Source of the DNA: JBBRVW01 sp963784645
GTDB lineage: Bacteria > Actinomycetota > Actinomycetes > JACCUZ01
Length of the DNA: 64,000 nt
Direction: 5' to 3'
Assembly (NCBI GenBank): GCA_963784645.1
Contig: CAWARY010000011.1
Coordinates: forward strand, 1-64,000
Under the pieces are notes generated by a model. That model saw only the letters and a list, made by a program, of their open reading frames with translations, was not told the origin of the DNA and ran no database searches. Shown one piece after another: positions 40,166 through 49,336 of the stretch. The translations under genes and the position numbers were made by a program. Each line of letters opens with the position of its first letter. Positions within the stretch are counted from its first letter, which is position 1.

Positions 40166-42723
40166 AGTCCCGCCTGGGTCAGCGCCGACTGCAGCGACGA
40201 CTTGTACGCGGCCCAGGTCAGCGACGCGCCGGACACCTTCGCGATGGTGGCGGAGTTGGCCGCGACCGTCTCGGTGTCGTACTTCGGGATCGCGGTCGCG
40301 TTGATCGACCGCGTCTCGCTGCCGTCGTTGGTCAGCAGCGTCCCGGTCGCGGTGGTGATCCGGCTGTTGGTGACGACGATGACGACACGCAGCGTGCCGT
40401 GACCGTCCGCGATGGCCGTGGTCACCCCGGTGAAGGTGCCGTTGACCGGCGGGACCGCCGGGGTGGCCGTCACCGTGCTCGACGCGGGTCCTTCCGTGGT
40501 CACGTTGACCGCGGTGACGTAGTAGGAGTAGGTCGTGCCGTTGACCAGGGCCGTGTCTGTCCAGCCCGGCCCGGTCGGCGACCCGACCCGCACACCGTTG
40601 CGGTACACGCGGTACGCCGTCGCCGTCGGCGTCGCCGACCAGGTCAGTGTCACCTGCGCGTTGCCCGCGGTGGCGACCAGACCGGTGGGCGCCGCCGGTG
40701 CCGTCGCCGTCGGCGTGCCGACGACCGCGGCGGACGGAGCCGATGACGCAGTGGCGTTCACCGCGACCACCGTGTAGGAGTACGCCGACCCGTTCGTGAG
40801 GCCGGTGTCGGTGAAGCTGTTCGCGGTCGGCGACCCGACGAGGACGCCGCCGCGGTAGACCCGGTAGGACGCGGCGTTCGCCGACGCGGACCAGGTCAGG
40901 ACGACCCGTGCGTCGCCGGACGTCGCGACCACGCCGGTGGGCACCGCCGGCGCGGGGAGTGCGGGGGTGACCTGCACCGCGGCCGAGGGTGCGGACTCGC
41001 CCCCGGCCGTGACCGCGGTGACGCGGTAGGCGTACGTCACGCCGTTGGTGAGCCCGGTGTCGGTGAACGCCGTCGTCGTGACCGTTCCGGTGGCGGCGCC
41101 GTCCCGGTAGACGACGTAGGAGGTGGCGCCGCTCACCGCGGTCCAGGTGAGGGCGGCCGTCGTGTTGCCGGGTGTCCCGCTGAGGCCGGTCGGCGCGCCG
41201 CTGACCGGGGACGAGGGCGTGGCTGTGACGGTTGCGGAGGCCGGCGACGTCGAGCTCGGGCCGACGGCGACGACGTAGTAGGCGTAGCTGGTCCCGTTGG
41301 TCAGGCCGGTGTCCGTCCACGAGGTGCTGGTCCGGGTGGTCACCCGCACGTCGTTGCGGTAGACGCGGTAGGACGTGGCGCCGGGGACCGCCGCCCAGGA
41401 CAGCCCGACCTGCGCGTTGCCCGGTGTGGTCGTGAGCCCGGTGGGCTGCGGCAGCGGCGGCGCGACCGGCTGGGCGCTCGCCGACGCGGACGCCGCCGAC
41501 GCAGGCGAGTTGTCGCGGTAGGCGACCACCGCGTAGGTGTAGGTGGTGCCGTTCGTGAGACCGGAGTCGACGTAGGCCGGGGCGGTGGGGGACGCGACCC
41601 GGGCGCCGTTGCGGTACACGCCGTACGACGTGGCGCCGGGAGCCGCCGACCAGGTCAGCGTCACCTGCCGGTCGCCGGCCGCGGCGACCAGGCCGGTCGG
41701 TGCCGCCGGCGCGGCGGCGACCGGGATGCTGCTGACCGGTGCCGACGGCGCCGAGGCGGTGCTGCCCGCCAGCGCCTGCACGGTCCAGGCGTACGCCGTC
41801 CCGTTGACCAGCCCGCTGCCCGTCCAGGAGGTCCCGGTGGTCGTAGCGACCGCCACCCCGTCGCGCGCGACGCGGTAGCCGGTCGCGCGGTCCGAGGGCG
41901 TCCACGTGAGCCTGACCAGGCCGTCGCCGGGCGTCGCGCTGAGCACAGGGACGGCGGGCGCGGCGGGCGTCGGTGTGGCGTCGACGACGTCGGACAGCGC
42001 CGACCAGCCGGCGACGTTCACGGCCCGGACCGTGTAGGCGTAGGGCGTGCCGTTGTCCAGGCCGGTGTCCAGGAATCCCGGTGCCGGCACGGTGCCGACC
42101 TGGGTGCCGTCGCGGTACACCCGGTAGCCGGTTGCGCCGGGCACGGTTGCCCAACCGAGCACGACCTCGGCGTCGGCGGGAACGGCGGTCACACCGGTCG
42201 GCTGCCCGGGCAGCTCGACGTACGGCGCCCGCACGTAGTGCCGCGCCCGCACCGCTGCCGCGACCTCGGCCCGAGCCGCAGCCAGCGCCCGCCGGGCGGC
42301 GAGCTCCGCACGGGCGGCGCGGCGCGCAGACCGGCTGGTCTCGAACAGCGCGTGGGCAGCGGGCAGGTCGGTGCCCGGCGCGTGCCGGGCGGCCCGCAGC
42401 GCTGTCGTGGCGGCGCGCTCGGCCCGCCGGGCGGCGGCCAGCCGCGCGACGGCGCGGCGGTGGGTGGCCCGGGCGGCGACCACCCGCGGGTCGGACTCGA
42501 CCTGGCCGGCGACCTCCACCGCGGTCTCCGCGGCGGACTGCCCCCAGTCGTTGTCGACGTCCTGGCCGGGCGGTGCCTGAGCGGCCGCCGCGGGTGACAG
42601 CCACGCCCCGCTCGCGCCGGTGAGCGCTGCGCTGAGGCCGGCGAGCGCCGAGATCGCGCGCCGGGACCGGCCGTTGCTGCTGCGTCGGTGTGTGTGCCGT
42701 GCCCCCGTGGCCGGCCTCGTCAC
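40162..42723 (-). CDS. Exported protein: helical arm, seven FN3 repeats, FMN-binding domain
   Basis: 853 aa. Signal peptide, then VDNDWGQSAAETAVEVAGQV and an Ala/Arg-rich helical region (60-165). Seven FN3 repeats follow, each about 85 aa, opening like PTGL-x-ATPGNAQVTLTW and carrying YRVYRNG and DTGLTNGTTY. The last ~100 residues are an FMN-binding domain with KVSGASLTWAAY. The repeats give a long rigid arm presenting a covalently bound flavin away from the membrane. It overlaps both neighbours by 4 bases. The combination is unusual. Confidence 0.88.
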   Translation of the reverse strand: MTRPATGARHTHRRSSNGRSRRAISALAGLSAALTGASGAWLSPAAAAQAPPGQDVDNDWGQSAAETAVEVAGQVESDPRVVAARATHRRAVARLAAARRAERAATTALRAARHAPGTDLPAAHALFETSRSARRAARAELAARRALAAARAEVAAAVRARHYVRAPYVELPGQPTGVTAVPADAEVVLGWATVPGATGYRVYRDGTQVGTVPAPGFLDTGLDNGTPYAYTVRAVNVAGWSALSDVVDATPTPAAPAVPVLSATPGDGLVRLTWTPSDRATGYRVARDGVAVATTTGTSWTGSGLVNGTAYAWTVQALAGSTASAPSAPVSSIPVAAAPAAPTGLVAAAGDRQVTLTWSAAPGATSYGVYRNGARVASPTAPAYVDSGLTNGTTYTYAVVAYRDNSPASAASASASAQPVAPPLPQPTGLTTTPGNAQVGLSWAAVPGATSYRVYRNDVRVTTRTSTSWTDTGLTNGTSYAYYVVAVGPSSTSPASATVTATPSSPVSGAPTGLSGTPGNTTAALTWTAVSGATSYVVYRDGAATGTVTTTAFTDTGLTNGVTYAYRVTAVTAGGESAPSAAVQVTPALPAPAVPTGVVATSGDARVVLTWSASANAASYRVYRGGVLVGSPTANSFTDTGLTNGSAYSYTVVAVNATASSAPSAAVVGTPTATAPAAPTGLVATAGNAQVTLTWSATPTATAYRVYRNGVRVGSPTGPGWTDTALVNGTTYSYYVTAVNVTTEGPASSTVTATPAVPPVNGTFTGVTTAIADGHGTLRVVIVVTNSRITTATGTLLTNDGSETRSINATAIPKYDTETVAANSATIAKVSGASLTWAAYKSSLQSALTQAGL

Positions 42724-43409
42724 CCCTTGTAGCCGGCGGCTGCCAGGGCGGCCGTCAGCGAGGTGACGAAGGCTCCTGACGTCAGCGTGGCGCCGGTCAC
42801 CGAGGCCACGGCCGCGGTGTCGTGGGCGGCCATCGTCTCGGTCGTGAGGATGGGCAGCGCCATCGCGTTGTACTCGCCCGAGTCACCCGTGGCGACGTAC
42901 ACCGGGACCGTCACGTCACTGACGTGACCGCCGTAGACGGTGATCCCCACCTGGATCGGCTCGAGACCGAGCCCTGGGATGAAGTACTGCGCCACGGTGC
43001 CGACGAAGCTGCCGTCGACCGGGGTGTAGTGCGCGGCCCGCACGGTGGCTGTGGACGAGGCGACGACCTTGGCCAGGGCGGCCCGCGCGGCCGCGAGGGC
43101 CGCCTTGGCGCGCCGGGTCCGCCGGTGGGCGGCGGCGACGCCGGTGCCGGTCCGGCGGGCCACTGCCTCTGCGTGCTTGGCCTTGCGCAGGGCGGCCTGG
43201 GCCACCGCGACCTTGGCCTTGGCGGCCTTGACCGCCGGTAGCGCGGCGACCTGTGCGGCGACCTCGGCGGTGACCTGGTCGGCCGACTGGCCGTAGTCGT
43301 TGTTGATCGGGTCGGTCGCGGCCTGGGCCGGCGCGGGACCGGCGAGCGAGCCGAGGACGGCAGCGCAGCCGGCGACGGCGAGCAGCGAACGACGAGTGGG
43401 CGAGAACAT
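42720..43409 (-). CDS. Exported FMN-binding-domain protein with helical arm
   Basis: 229 aa from the ATG at 43409 (GGAGG five bases upstream; an in-frame start nine codons earlier lacks one). Signal peptide, then DPINNDYGQSADQVTAEVAA, resembling the start of the 853-aa protein's arm, a Lys/Ala helical segment and an FMN-binding domain with VTGATLTSGAF. First gene of the operon. The shared NDxGQSA segment suggests the two arms interact or dock to the same partner. Confidence 0.87.
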   Translation of the reverse strand: MFSPTRRSLLAVAGCAAVLGSLAGPAPAQAATDPINNDYGQSADQVTAEVAAQVAALPAVKAAKAKVAVAQAALRKAKHAEAVARRTGTGVAAAHRRTRRAKAALAAARAALAKVVASSTATVRAAHYTPVDGSFVGTVAQYFIPGLGLEPIQVGITVYGGHVSDVTVPVYVATGDSGEYNAMALPILTTETMAAHDTAAVASVTGATLTSGAFVTSLTAALAAAGYKG

Positions 43410-43614
43410 GCGGGCCTCCGGAGGGGGAGAGTTCACGAGCGAGTCCCCGAACGGCCGTCGGTCGCACGGGGGACGCGGACCTGGCCGAGAGTGCTACTGG
43501 CACGTCATCGGTCCCGGCCCCCGCGTGATTGACGCTCCGCGCCCGATGACCCACTGGCGGCCGATGACAGGACGGCCGAAACCACCACAGGTGGGACGGT
43601 GGGTGCGGCCGCCG

Positions 43615-46600
43615 TCAGGGCGCGACGGACTGCGTGCTCAGCGCCTCGGCCCGGTCGAGCACGGGGCGGCAGCCGAGCCGCTCGCCGATCTCGCGCGCCT
43701 CGTCGACCGCCGCGGCGGCACCGGCCCGGTCACCGTGGGTGGCGAGCAGCCGGGCGTGGTCGAGCAGCCCGTGCGCCAGCAGGTGCGGCGGGCTGGTGCC
43801 CCGCATGGCCGCTATGGCCGAGGCGAAGGTCGGCACCGCCTCGGGGTCGTCCGCGGCAGCGCTGCGTCGGGCCAGGACGAGCTGCCGTTCGGCGCGCAGG
43901 GCAGGGGGGACGAGCCCGGGCAGCCCGCTCGGCAGCATCGCGACGAGCTCGTCGACCGTGTCGTCGTCCCGCCGGTCGAGGGCGATCCGGGTGGCCAGCG
44001 GCCAGCCGAACCGGACGACCTCGTGGCCGAGGCCGAGCACGTCCCGGTGCGAGATGGCGCGACGGGCATTCGCGAGGGCGTCCTCCGGGCGCCCGCTGGC
44101 CGCGGCGGCGAGGGCCTCGACCAGCGCGACGGCGGACAGGTCCTCCGGGTCGTCGCTGTCCGGCATCAGGGTCAGCTGCGAGACGAGCTGCGTGCTCCTG
44201 ACGCCGTCGCCGCGCAGGCCTGCTAGCAGCGCCTGGGCCCAGCGGCCGAGCTCGATGCTGTCCGGCAACGAGTCCGCCTCCCCGCCCGGAGCCAGCAGCT
44301 CGTCGACCTCGTCCCAACGGCCGAGCTCCAGCAGGCACATCGAGAGGTTCGCAAGACCGACGGCGAGGACCCGGCGGTCGCCGGAGCGCCGCGCGGCGTT
44401 GATGGCCCGTCGGGTGGCGTCGACCGACGCGGCCGGGTCGAGGCCCATCAGGGTGGTGCCGAGGTTTCCCAGGACGACCGCGAGGATGTCCAGCCGGTCG
44501 GTCTGCTCGGCGAGCCGGACCGCCTCGCGCAGGTGGAAGACGGCCTCGTCGGTCCGCTCCGCCCGGGCCAGGTAGGTGCCGCGCACCTGCACCGCCCCGG
44601 ACATCTCGGCGGGGCCGAGCCCCAGGGCCTGGGCGAGCCGCAGCGCGTCGACGGTGGCGCGGTCGGCCTCGGGCGTCCCGTTGAACGCCTCGAGGTTGGC
44701 CAGCTGACCCATCGCCTCCACGGTGTCGGCATCGGGATGCTCGGCGAGCACCGCGATCGCCTCCTGCAGGGCGCTGCGCCCCTCGGCGTAGCGGGTGAGG
44801 CGCATATGGGCCCGGCCGACGAGCGTCCGGGCCCGCGCCGCCGCGCGCACGTCGCCGAGGGCGAGCTGCTGCTCGACGGCCAGTCCGGCCAGCTCCAGCG
44901 CCCGGACGCCGTCGCCGGAGGCGTGCGCCTGCAGCGCGGCCCGCTCGTACAGCACGGCTGCCTGCGGCGGGTCGGTCCCCGCCGCCTCGACGAGCGCGGC
45001 CGCCTCGGCGTAGGTGGTCGAGGCGCGGTCCGGCGCGCCGGTCCGCGCGGCCCGCTCGGCAGCCCGGACCAGCGCGGCGATCGCCCGGTCGCGCAGCTCG
45101 CCGGTGTCCGGGTCGTCCGGCACCGACGCGACGGCGTCCAGGTAGTGCCGCGCGACGACGTCGACGACCTCCTCGCCGTCGTTGGCGAAGGTGTCCCGCA
45201 GGTACGCCGCCACGGCGAGGTGCCGGGCCTTGCGGTCGCGGCGGGACAGCGTGTCGTAGGCGACCTGGCGCAGCAGGTCCTGCGCGAACCGGTAGCTGCC
45301 GCGCTCCGGCGACAGGGGGTCGGCCGACACCGTGAGGACCTCGCGGCGCAGCAGCTCGGCCAGCCGGTCGTGCACCTCCGGCGCGTCCAGGTCGGACACC
45401 GCGACGAGCGCGTCAGCGGTGAAGGCTGTGCCGAGGACGGCGGCATCGGCCACCAGCCGGCGTACGTCGGGTGCGAGCGCATCGAGCCGGGCGGCGAGCA
45501 GTGCGTGCAGGCTGTCCGGGACGACGAGCTCGCCGACGTCGCCGACGAGCCGGTAGACGCCGTCGATGGGCTGGACGACGTCGCGGTCCACGAGGGAGCG
45601 GACGGTCTCGACGGCGTACAGCGGCACGCCCTGCGCCTGCGCGACGATCGCGTCGCGGGCACCGACCGGCATACCTGGGACGAGGGCGTCGACCAGCGGG
45701 CGCATCGAGGCGTCGTCGAGCGGGTCGAGGGTGAGCAGCACCCGGTTCCGTCCGCTGCCGAAGCCGCTGCGGACGTCGTCGAGCTCGGGACGGGCCAGGA
45801 CGAGCACGTAGATCGGCAGGTCGCGGGACCAGTCCACGAGGTGGTCCAGGAAGTCGAGCAGCCCGCGGTCGGCGTGCTGCGCGTCCTCCACCATGAGGAT
45901 GACCGGCCCGGCGTCGGCCATCCGCTCGACGAAGAGACGCCAGCCGGCGAAGAGCTCCTCGCGGGACAGATCGGCGCCGGTGTCGCCGGCGTAGGGGACG
46001 CCGAGCAGCCGCGCCAGCCGGGTACCGACGTAGCCGCGCTCCTCCGAGCTCCGGCACCCACTCCTCGAGGCCCTGGACCAGCTTCGTCGCGGCCAGCTCG
46101 GGCCGGTCGTCCTCGGCGATCCCGAGCCGCTGGCGGACCATCTCGGCCAGCGCCCAGAACGCGACTCCCTCGCCGTAGGACAGGCACCGGCCGTGGTGCC
46201 AGGCGATGAGGGCGACCAGCCCGTCGATGTACTTGCGGAACTCCCAGCCGAGGCGCGACTTGCCGACGCCGGCCGGGCCCGAGAGCACCACCATGCGCGG
46301 GGTGCGCCGCTCGGCGGTGGCGTGGAACAGCTCGCGGATGGTGCGGAACTCGGCGTCCCGGCCGGTCAGCGGCGCCTCGAGACCGTCGACGCGCTGCGAC
46401 CAGCCGACTCCGGAGATGACCCGGGTGGCCCGCCACAGCTGCTCGGGCTCGCTCTTGCCCTTGAGGGAGTGCCGCTCCGCGTCCTCGAAGCCGATGGCGG
46501 TCGAGGCGAGGCGCTGGGTGGCGGAGTCGACGAGCACCTGGTTCGCGGCGGCAGCGGACTGGACCCGCGCCGCGGTGTTGACGGCGTCGCCGGCGACCAT

Positions 46601-47158
46601 GCCCTCGTTGCTCGCGCCGAGGGTGACGGCGACCTCGCCGGTGACGACGCCGGCCCGGGCGGCGAGGGAGTCGACGCGGCGCTCGGCGCCGAGCAGCCGG
46701 ACGGCGTCGACCAGGTCGAGGGCTGCCCGGACCGCGCGCTCGGCGTCGGACTCGGTGGCCACGGGCGTACCCCACACCGCCATGACGGCGTCGCCGATGA
46801 ACTTCTCGACGGTGCCGCCGTAGCGCTTGATCACGGTGGTGGCGGTCTCGAAGTACGCCGACAGCAGCTCCCGGACCTCCTCCGGGTCACGCGCCTCGGA
46901 CAGTGGCGTGAACCCCACCAGGTCGCAGAACAGCACCGAGCAGAGCCGACGCTCCGCCACGCGTGCCGCAGTCGGGACAGCCCCCGCGCTGGCCGGGGTC
47001 GCCGCCCCCATCGCGGCGCCGCAGTGGCCGCAGAACTTGAAACCGGCCGTCACCGGCTGGCCGCACGAGGAGCACGACAGCGCCAGCGCGGCCCCGCACT
47101 CGCCGCAGAAGCGCAGGCCGTCGACGCTCGTAGTCCCGCACGAGGCGCACAGCTGCAC
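43615..47158 (-). pseudogene. Zinc-ribbon / adenylate cyclase / ATPase / TPR regulator, frameshifted
   Basis: From the GTG at 47158: two zinc ribbons (CASCGTTSVDGLRFCGECG, then CSSC...CGHCG), a class III cyclase domain (LFCDLVGFTPLSE, KFIGDAVMAVWG), an AAA/NB-ARC-like ATPase with GPAGVGKSRL, and after the lesion ILMVEDAQHADRGLLDFLDH and a TPR-rich C-terminus. Near 46043-46046 one extra base breaks the frame: WVPEL then needs EERGYVGTRLARLLGVPYAG from the next frame. With one C removed the whole protein is about 1180 aa, the normal length. Sequence error or real inactivation. Confidence 0.85.
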
Positions 47159-47313
47159 AGTCCCGCTCCGCCCTCCCCGACGATCACTGGAGCCTAACGG
47201 TGTCAGGGCATGGGCGGGCGGAGATCGGACACCAGGTCCTGCCGATCGGCCCGCGGGATCGGTCAGACATCCTCGGGAGGTGGTCGACAGGCCGATACAC
47301 TCCCGGCTTGCTA

Positions 47314-47607
47314 GGGCCTCTAGCGCAATCGGCAGAGCAGCGGACTTCGAAATAGGAGCGCCTGGCCGGAAACGGTCAGGATGACACCACTCAAAGTCGG
47401 GGAACCCTTCGCCGGACGACCGGCATGGCAATCCCGAGCCAAGCCGAGGGTGACCTCGGAAGGTGTAGAGACTGGACGGGTGGCACCTACAGCGCGCAGC
47501 GCCACGGTGAAGGGACAGTCCAGACCACGAACGCCCGGCAGGGCGGCGTCGAAAGGCGAAGTGGCAGGTTAATCCGCGGGTTGTGGGTTCGAATCCCACG
47601 GGGCCCA
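47314..47607 (+). tRNA. tRNA-Lys (TTT) interrupted by a group I intron
   Basis: Exon 1 is 47314-47347 (GGGCCTC acceptor, D-arm, then GCGGA and CTT of the anticodon loop). Exon 2 is 47569-47607 (TTAA, TCCGC, GTGGGTTCGAATCCCAC T-arm, GGGGCCC acceptor, discriminator A). Joining them gives loop CTTTTAA, anticodon TTT, and a 73-nt cloverleaf. The D-stem has one mismatch. CCA is not fully encoded (ACCG). The intron lies between positions 34 and 35. Confidence 0.9.
47348..47568 (+). ncRNA. Group I intron, IC3-like, in tRNA-Lys anticodon loop
   Basis: 221 nt, no ORF. P1 forms between exon CTT plus C and GGAG at 47357-47360, giving the required U-G pair at the 5' splice site. The catalytic core resembles the Azoarcus tRNA intron: CTCAAAGTCGGGGAACC (J3/4-P4), ATGGCAATCCCGAGCCAAGC, then AAGGTGTAGAGACTGGACGG with P7 strand CTGGAC (47472-47477) pairing GTCCAG (47518-47523). 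The intron ends in G (47568), the omega-G. Self-splicing is predicted. Confidence 0.92.
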
Positions 47608-47766
47608 CCGACGGGCCGGGCCAGGTCCGGGGGACCGGTGAGATCGTCGCCTTGGAGGGCGGCCGCTGCACGTGCGGTGAGGCGCGCGGAGAGCGATGAG
47701 TTTCCTGGCTGCCTGCGGTCGGTAGGTGTGAGACACGAGAGCCACGAGCCCCGAGGTGACCGCACG

Positions 47767-48543
47767 ATGACGGTGGAGACCCCCACGACCGCGCTGCCCG
47801 CCGACCTCCCCGCCCCCGAGGTGGTGGACCGGGAGACCTGGCAGGCGCAGATCGACGAGCTCCGCACCCGGGAGAAGGCGCACACCCGTGCCGGCGACGC
47901 CCTCGCCGCAGCCCGGCGCCGGCTGCCGATGGTGGAGGTCGACGCGACGCTCACGGTGACCGGCGGGGACGGGCCGGTGACCCTGCTCGACGTCTTCGAA
48001 GGGCGACGCCAGCTCTACGCGTACTTCCACATGTGGCACGACGGCCAGCCGGCCGAGGGCCAGTGCGAGGGCTGCACCTTCTTCAACGGTCAGGTGCGTG
48101 AGCTGGCCTACCTGCACGCGCGTGACGTCACCTACGCGACCCTCTGCGAGGGCCCGTACGACGCCAGCGTCCGCTACCGCGACTTCATGGGCTGGGACGT
48201 CCCCTGGTACTCGGCGCGTCCGAGCAGCGACGCCCTCATCGGCGACCGCGGGTTCGGGACGCAGGTCTGCTACCTGCGCGACGGCGACCGGGTGTTCGAG
48301 ACCTACTGGACGACCGGTCGCGGCGCCGAGGCGATGGCGCCCAGCTACCCGCTGCTCGACATGACCGTCTACGGCCGCCAGGAGGCCTGGGAGGACTCGC
48401 CGGAGGGCTGGCCGCAGTCGTTCGCGGGGGACCACTTCCGCACCGGCGACCGGCCCAGCGCGCAATGGCCCCGGCTGGCGGCTGGCCGCTCCGACGACCT
48501 CGGCGCCACGGGAGCGGCCGGGGAGCCGCACCACTGCCACTAG
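47767..48543 (+). CDS. DUF899 thioredoxin-like protein
   Basis: 258 aa: LPAPEVVDRETWQAQIDELR, ARRRLPMVEVD, LYAYFHMWHDGQPAEGQCEG, CTFFNGQVRELAYLHARDVT and GRGAEAMAPSYPLLDMTVYG match DUF899, a thioredoxin-fold family with a C-x2-C-like QCEGCTFF site. Cytoplasmic. The conserved part starts at the ATG at 47767; the open frame upstream runs through the tRNA and is noise. Role unknown, probably redox. Confidence 0.85.
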   Translation: MTVETPTTALPADLPAPEVVDRETWQAQIDELRTREKAHTRAGDALAAARRRLPMVEVDATLTVTGGDGPVTLLDVFEGRRQLYAYFHMWHDGQPAEGQCEGCTFFNGQVRELAYLHARDVTYATLCEGPYDASVRYRDFMGWDVPWYSARPSSDALIGDRGFGTQVCYLRDGDRVFETYWTTGRGAEAMAPSYPLLDMTVYGRQEAWEDSPEGWPQSFAGDHFRTGDRPSAQWPRLAAGRSDDLGATGAAGEPHHCH

Positions 48544-48568
48544 GCCGCCACGTCGCATCCCGCTCGCG

Positions 48569-49336
48569 TCAGGTGGCGTCCGGGCCGTCGCGGGGCGGCG
48601 CGAGGAACGGCGCGAGGAGATCGAGCGGGAGCGGGAAGACGATGGTCGACTTCTCGCCGCCGAGCTCGACGAGGGTCTGCTGGTAGCGCAGCTGCATCGC
48701 GGCCGGGTTACGGCTGAGCACCTCGGAGGCCTCGAGGAGCTTCTGGGAGGCCTGGAACTCGCCCTCCGCGGAGATGATCTTCGCGCGACGCTCCCGCTCG
48801 GCCTCGGCGGCCCGCGCCATGGCGCGCTGCATGGCCTCGGGGATCTCGACGTCCTTGATCTCGACCGTGGTGACCTTGATGCCCCAGGGCTCGGTCTGCT
48901 CGTCGATGATGCGCCGCAGGCTGTCGTTGAGCTCGTCCCGCTCCGAGAGCAGGGTGTCCAGCTCGGCCCTGCCGAGCACCGACCGCAGCGTGGTCTGGGC
49001 GATCTGGGAGGTGGCGACCGGGTACGCCTCGACCTCGGTGACGGCGCGGACCGGATCGACGACCCGGAAGTAGGCGACGGCGTTCACCCTGGCCGGCACG
49101 TTGTCGCGGGTGATGACCTCCTGCGGGGGGATGGTCAGCGTGACCGTGCGCAGGTCGACGCGGACCAGCCGGTCGACGAACGGCACCAGCACGACCAGCC
49201 CGGGTCCCGCGAGGGGGCGCAGCCGGCCCAGCCGGAACAGCACGCCGCGCTCGTACTCGCGCAGCACCCGGGCGGTGGCGACCGTCACCGCCACTGCGGC
49301 GACCAGCACGGCAGCCAGCACGACGCCGGCAGTCAC
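48569..49336 (-). CDS. SPFH/slipin-family membrane protein
   Basis: 255 aa: one N-terminal TM (VVLAAVLVAAVAVTVATARV), REYERGVLFRLGRL, LVVLVPFVDRLVRVDLRTVT, DNVPARVNAVAYFRVVDP, TTVEIKDVEIPEAMQRAMAR and a helical AEAERERRAKIISAEGE tail: classic slipin/stomatin. Such proteins scaffold membrane microdomains. It overlaps the preceding gene's stop by 4 bases, linking it to the norB operon. Confidence 0.9.
   Translation of the reverse strand: MTAGVVLAAVLVAAVAVTVATARVLREYERGVLFRLGRLRPLAGPGLVVLVPFVDRLVRVDLRTVTLTIPPQEVITRDNVPARVNAVAYFRVVDPVRAVTEVEAYPVATSQIAQTTLRSVLGRAELDTLLSERDELNDSLRRIIDEQTEPWGIKVTTVEIKDVEIPEAMQRAMARAAEAERERRAKIISAEGEFQASQKLLEASEVLSRNPAAMQLRYQQTLVELGGEKSTIVFPLPLDLLAPFLAPPRDGPDAT

Noticed and set aside
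40166..42604. N-terminal extension of the ferric-reductase-like protein by over 800 residues
   Set aside because: This part is the antiphase reading of the FN3-FMN gene. The real start is the GTG at 40165 that overlaps the previous stop.
47340..47360. Anticodon TCG (Arg) by reading CTTCGAA as an uninterrupted loop
   Set aside because: The downstream stem TCCGC lies 221 nt away, P1 pairing needs the splice site after CTT, and the joined loop CTTTTAA with the remaining identity fits Lys(UUU).
47425..47766. N-terminal extension of the DUF899 protein through the tRNA region
   Set aside because: The frame crosses intron and tRNA exon sequence; the conserved protein begins at the ATG at 47767.
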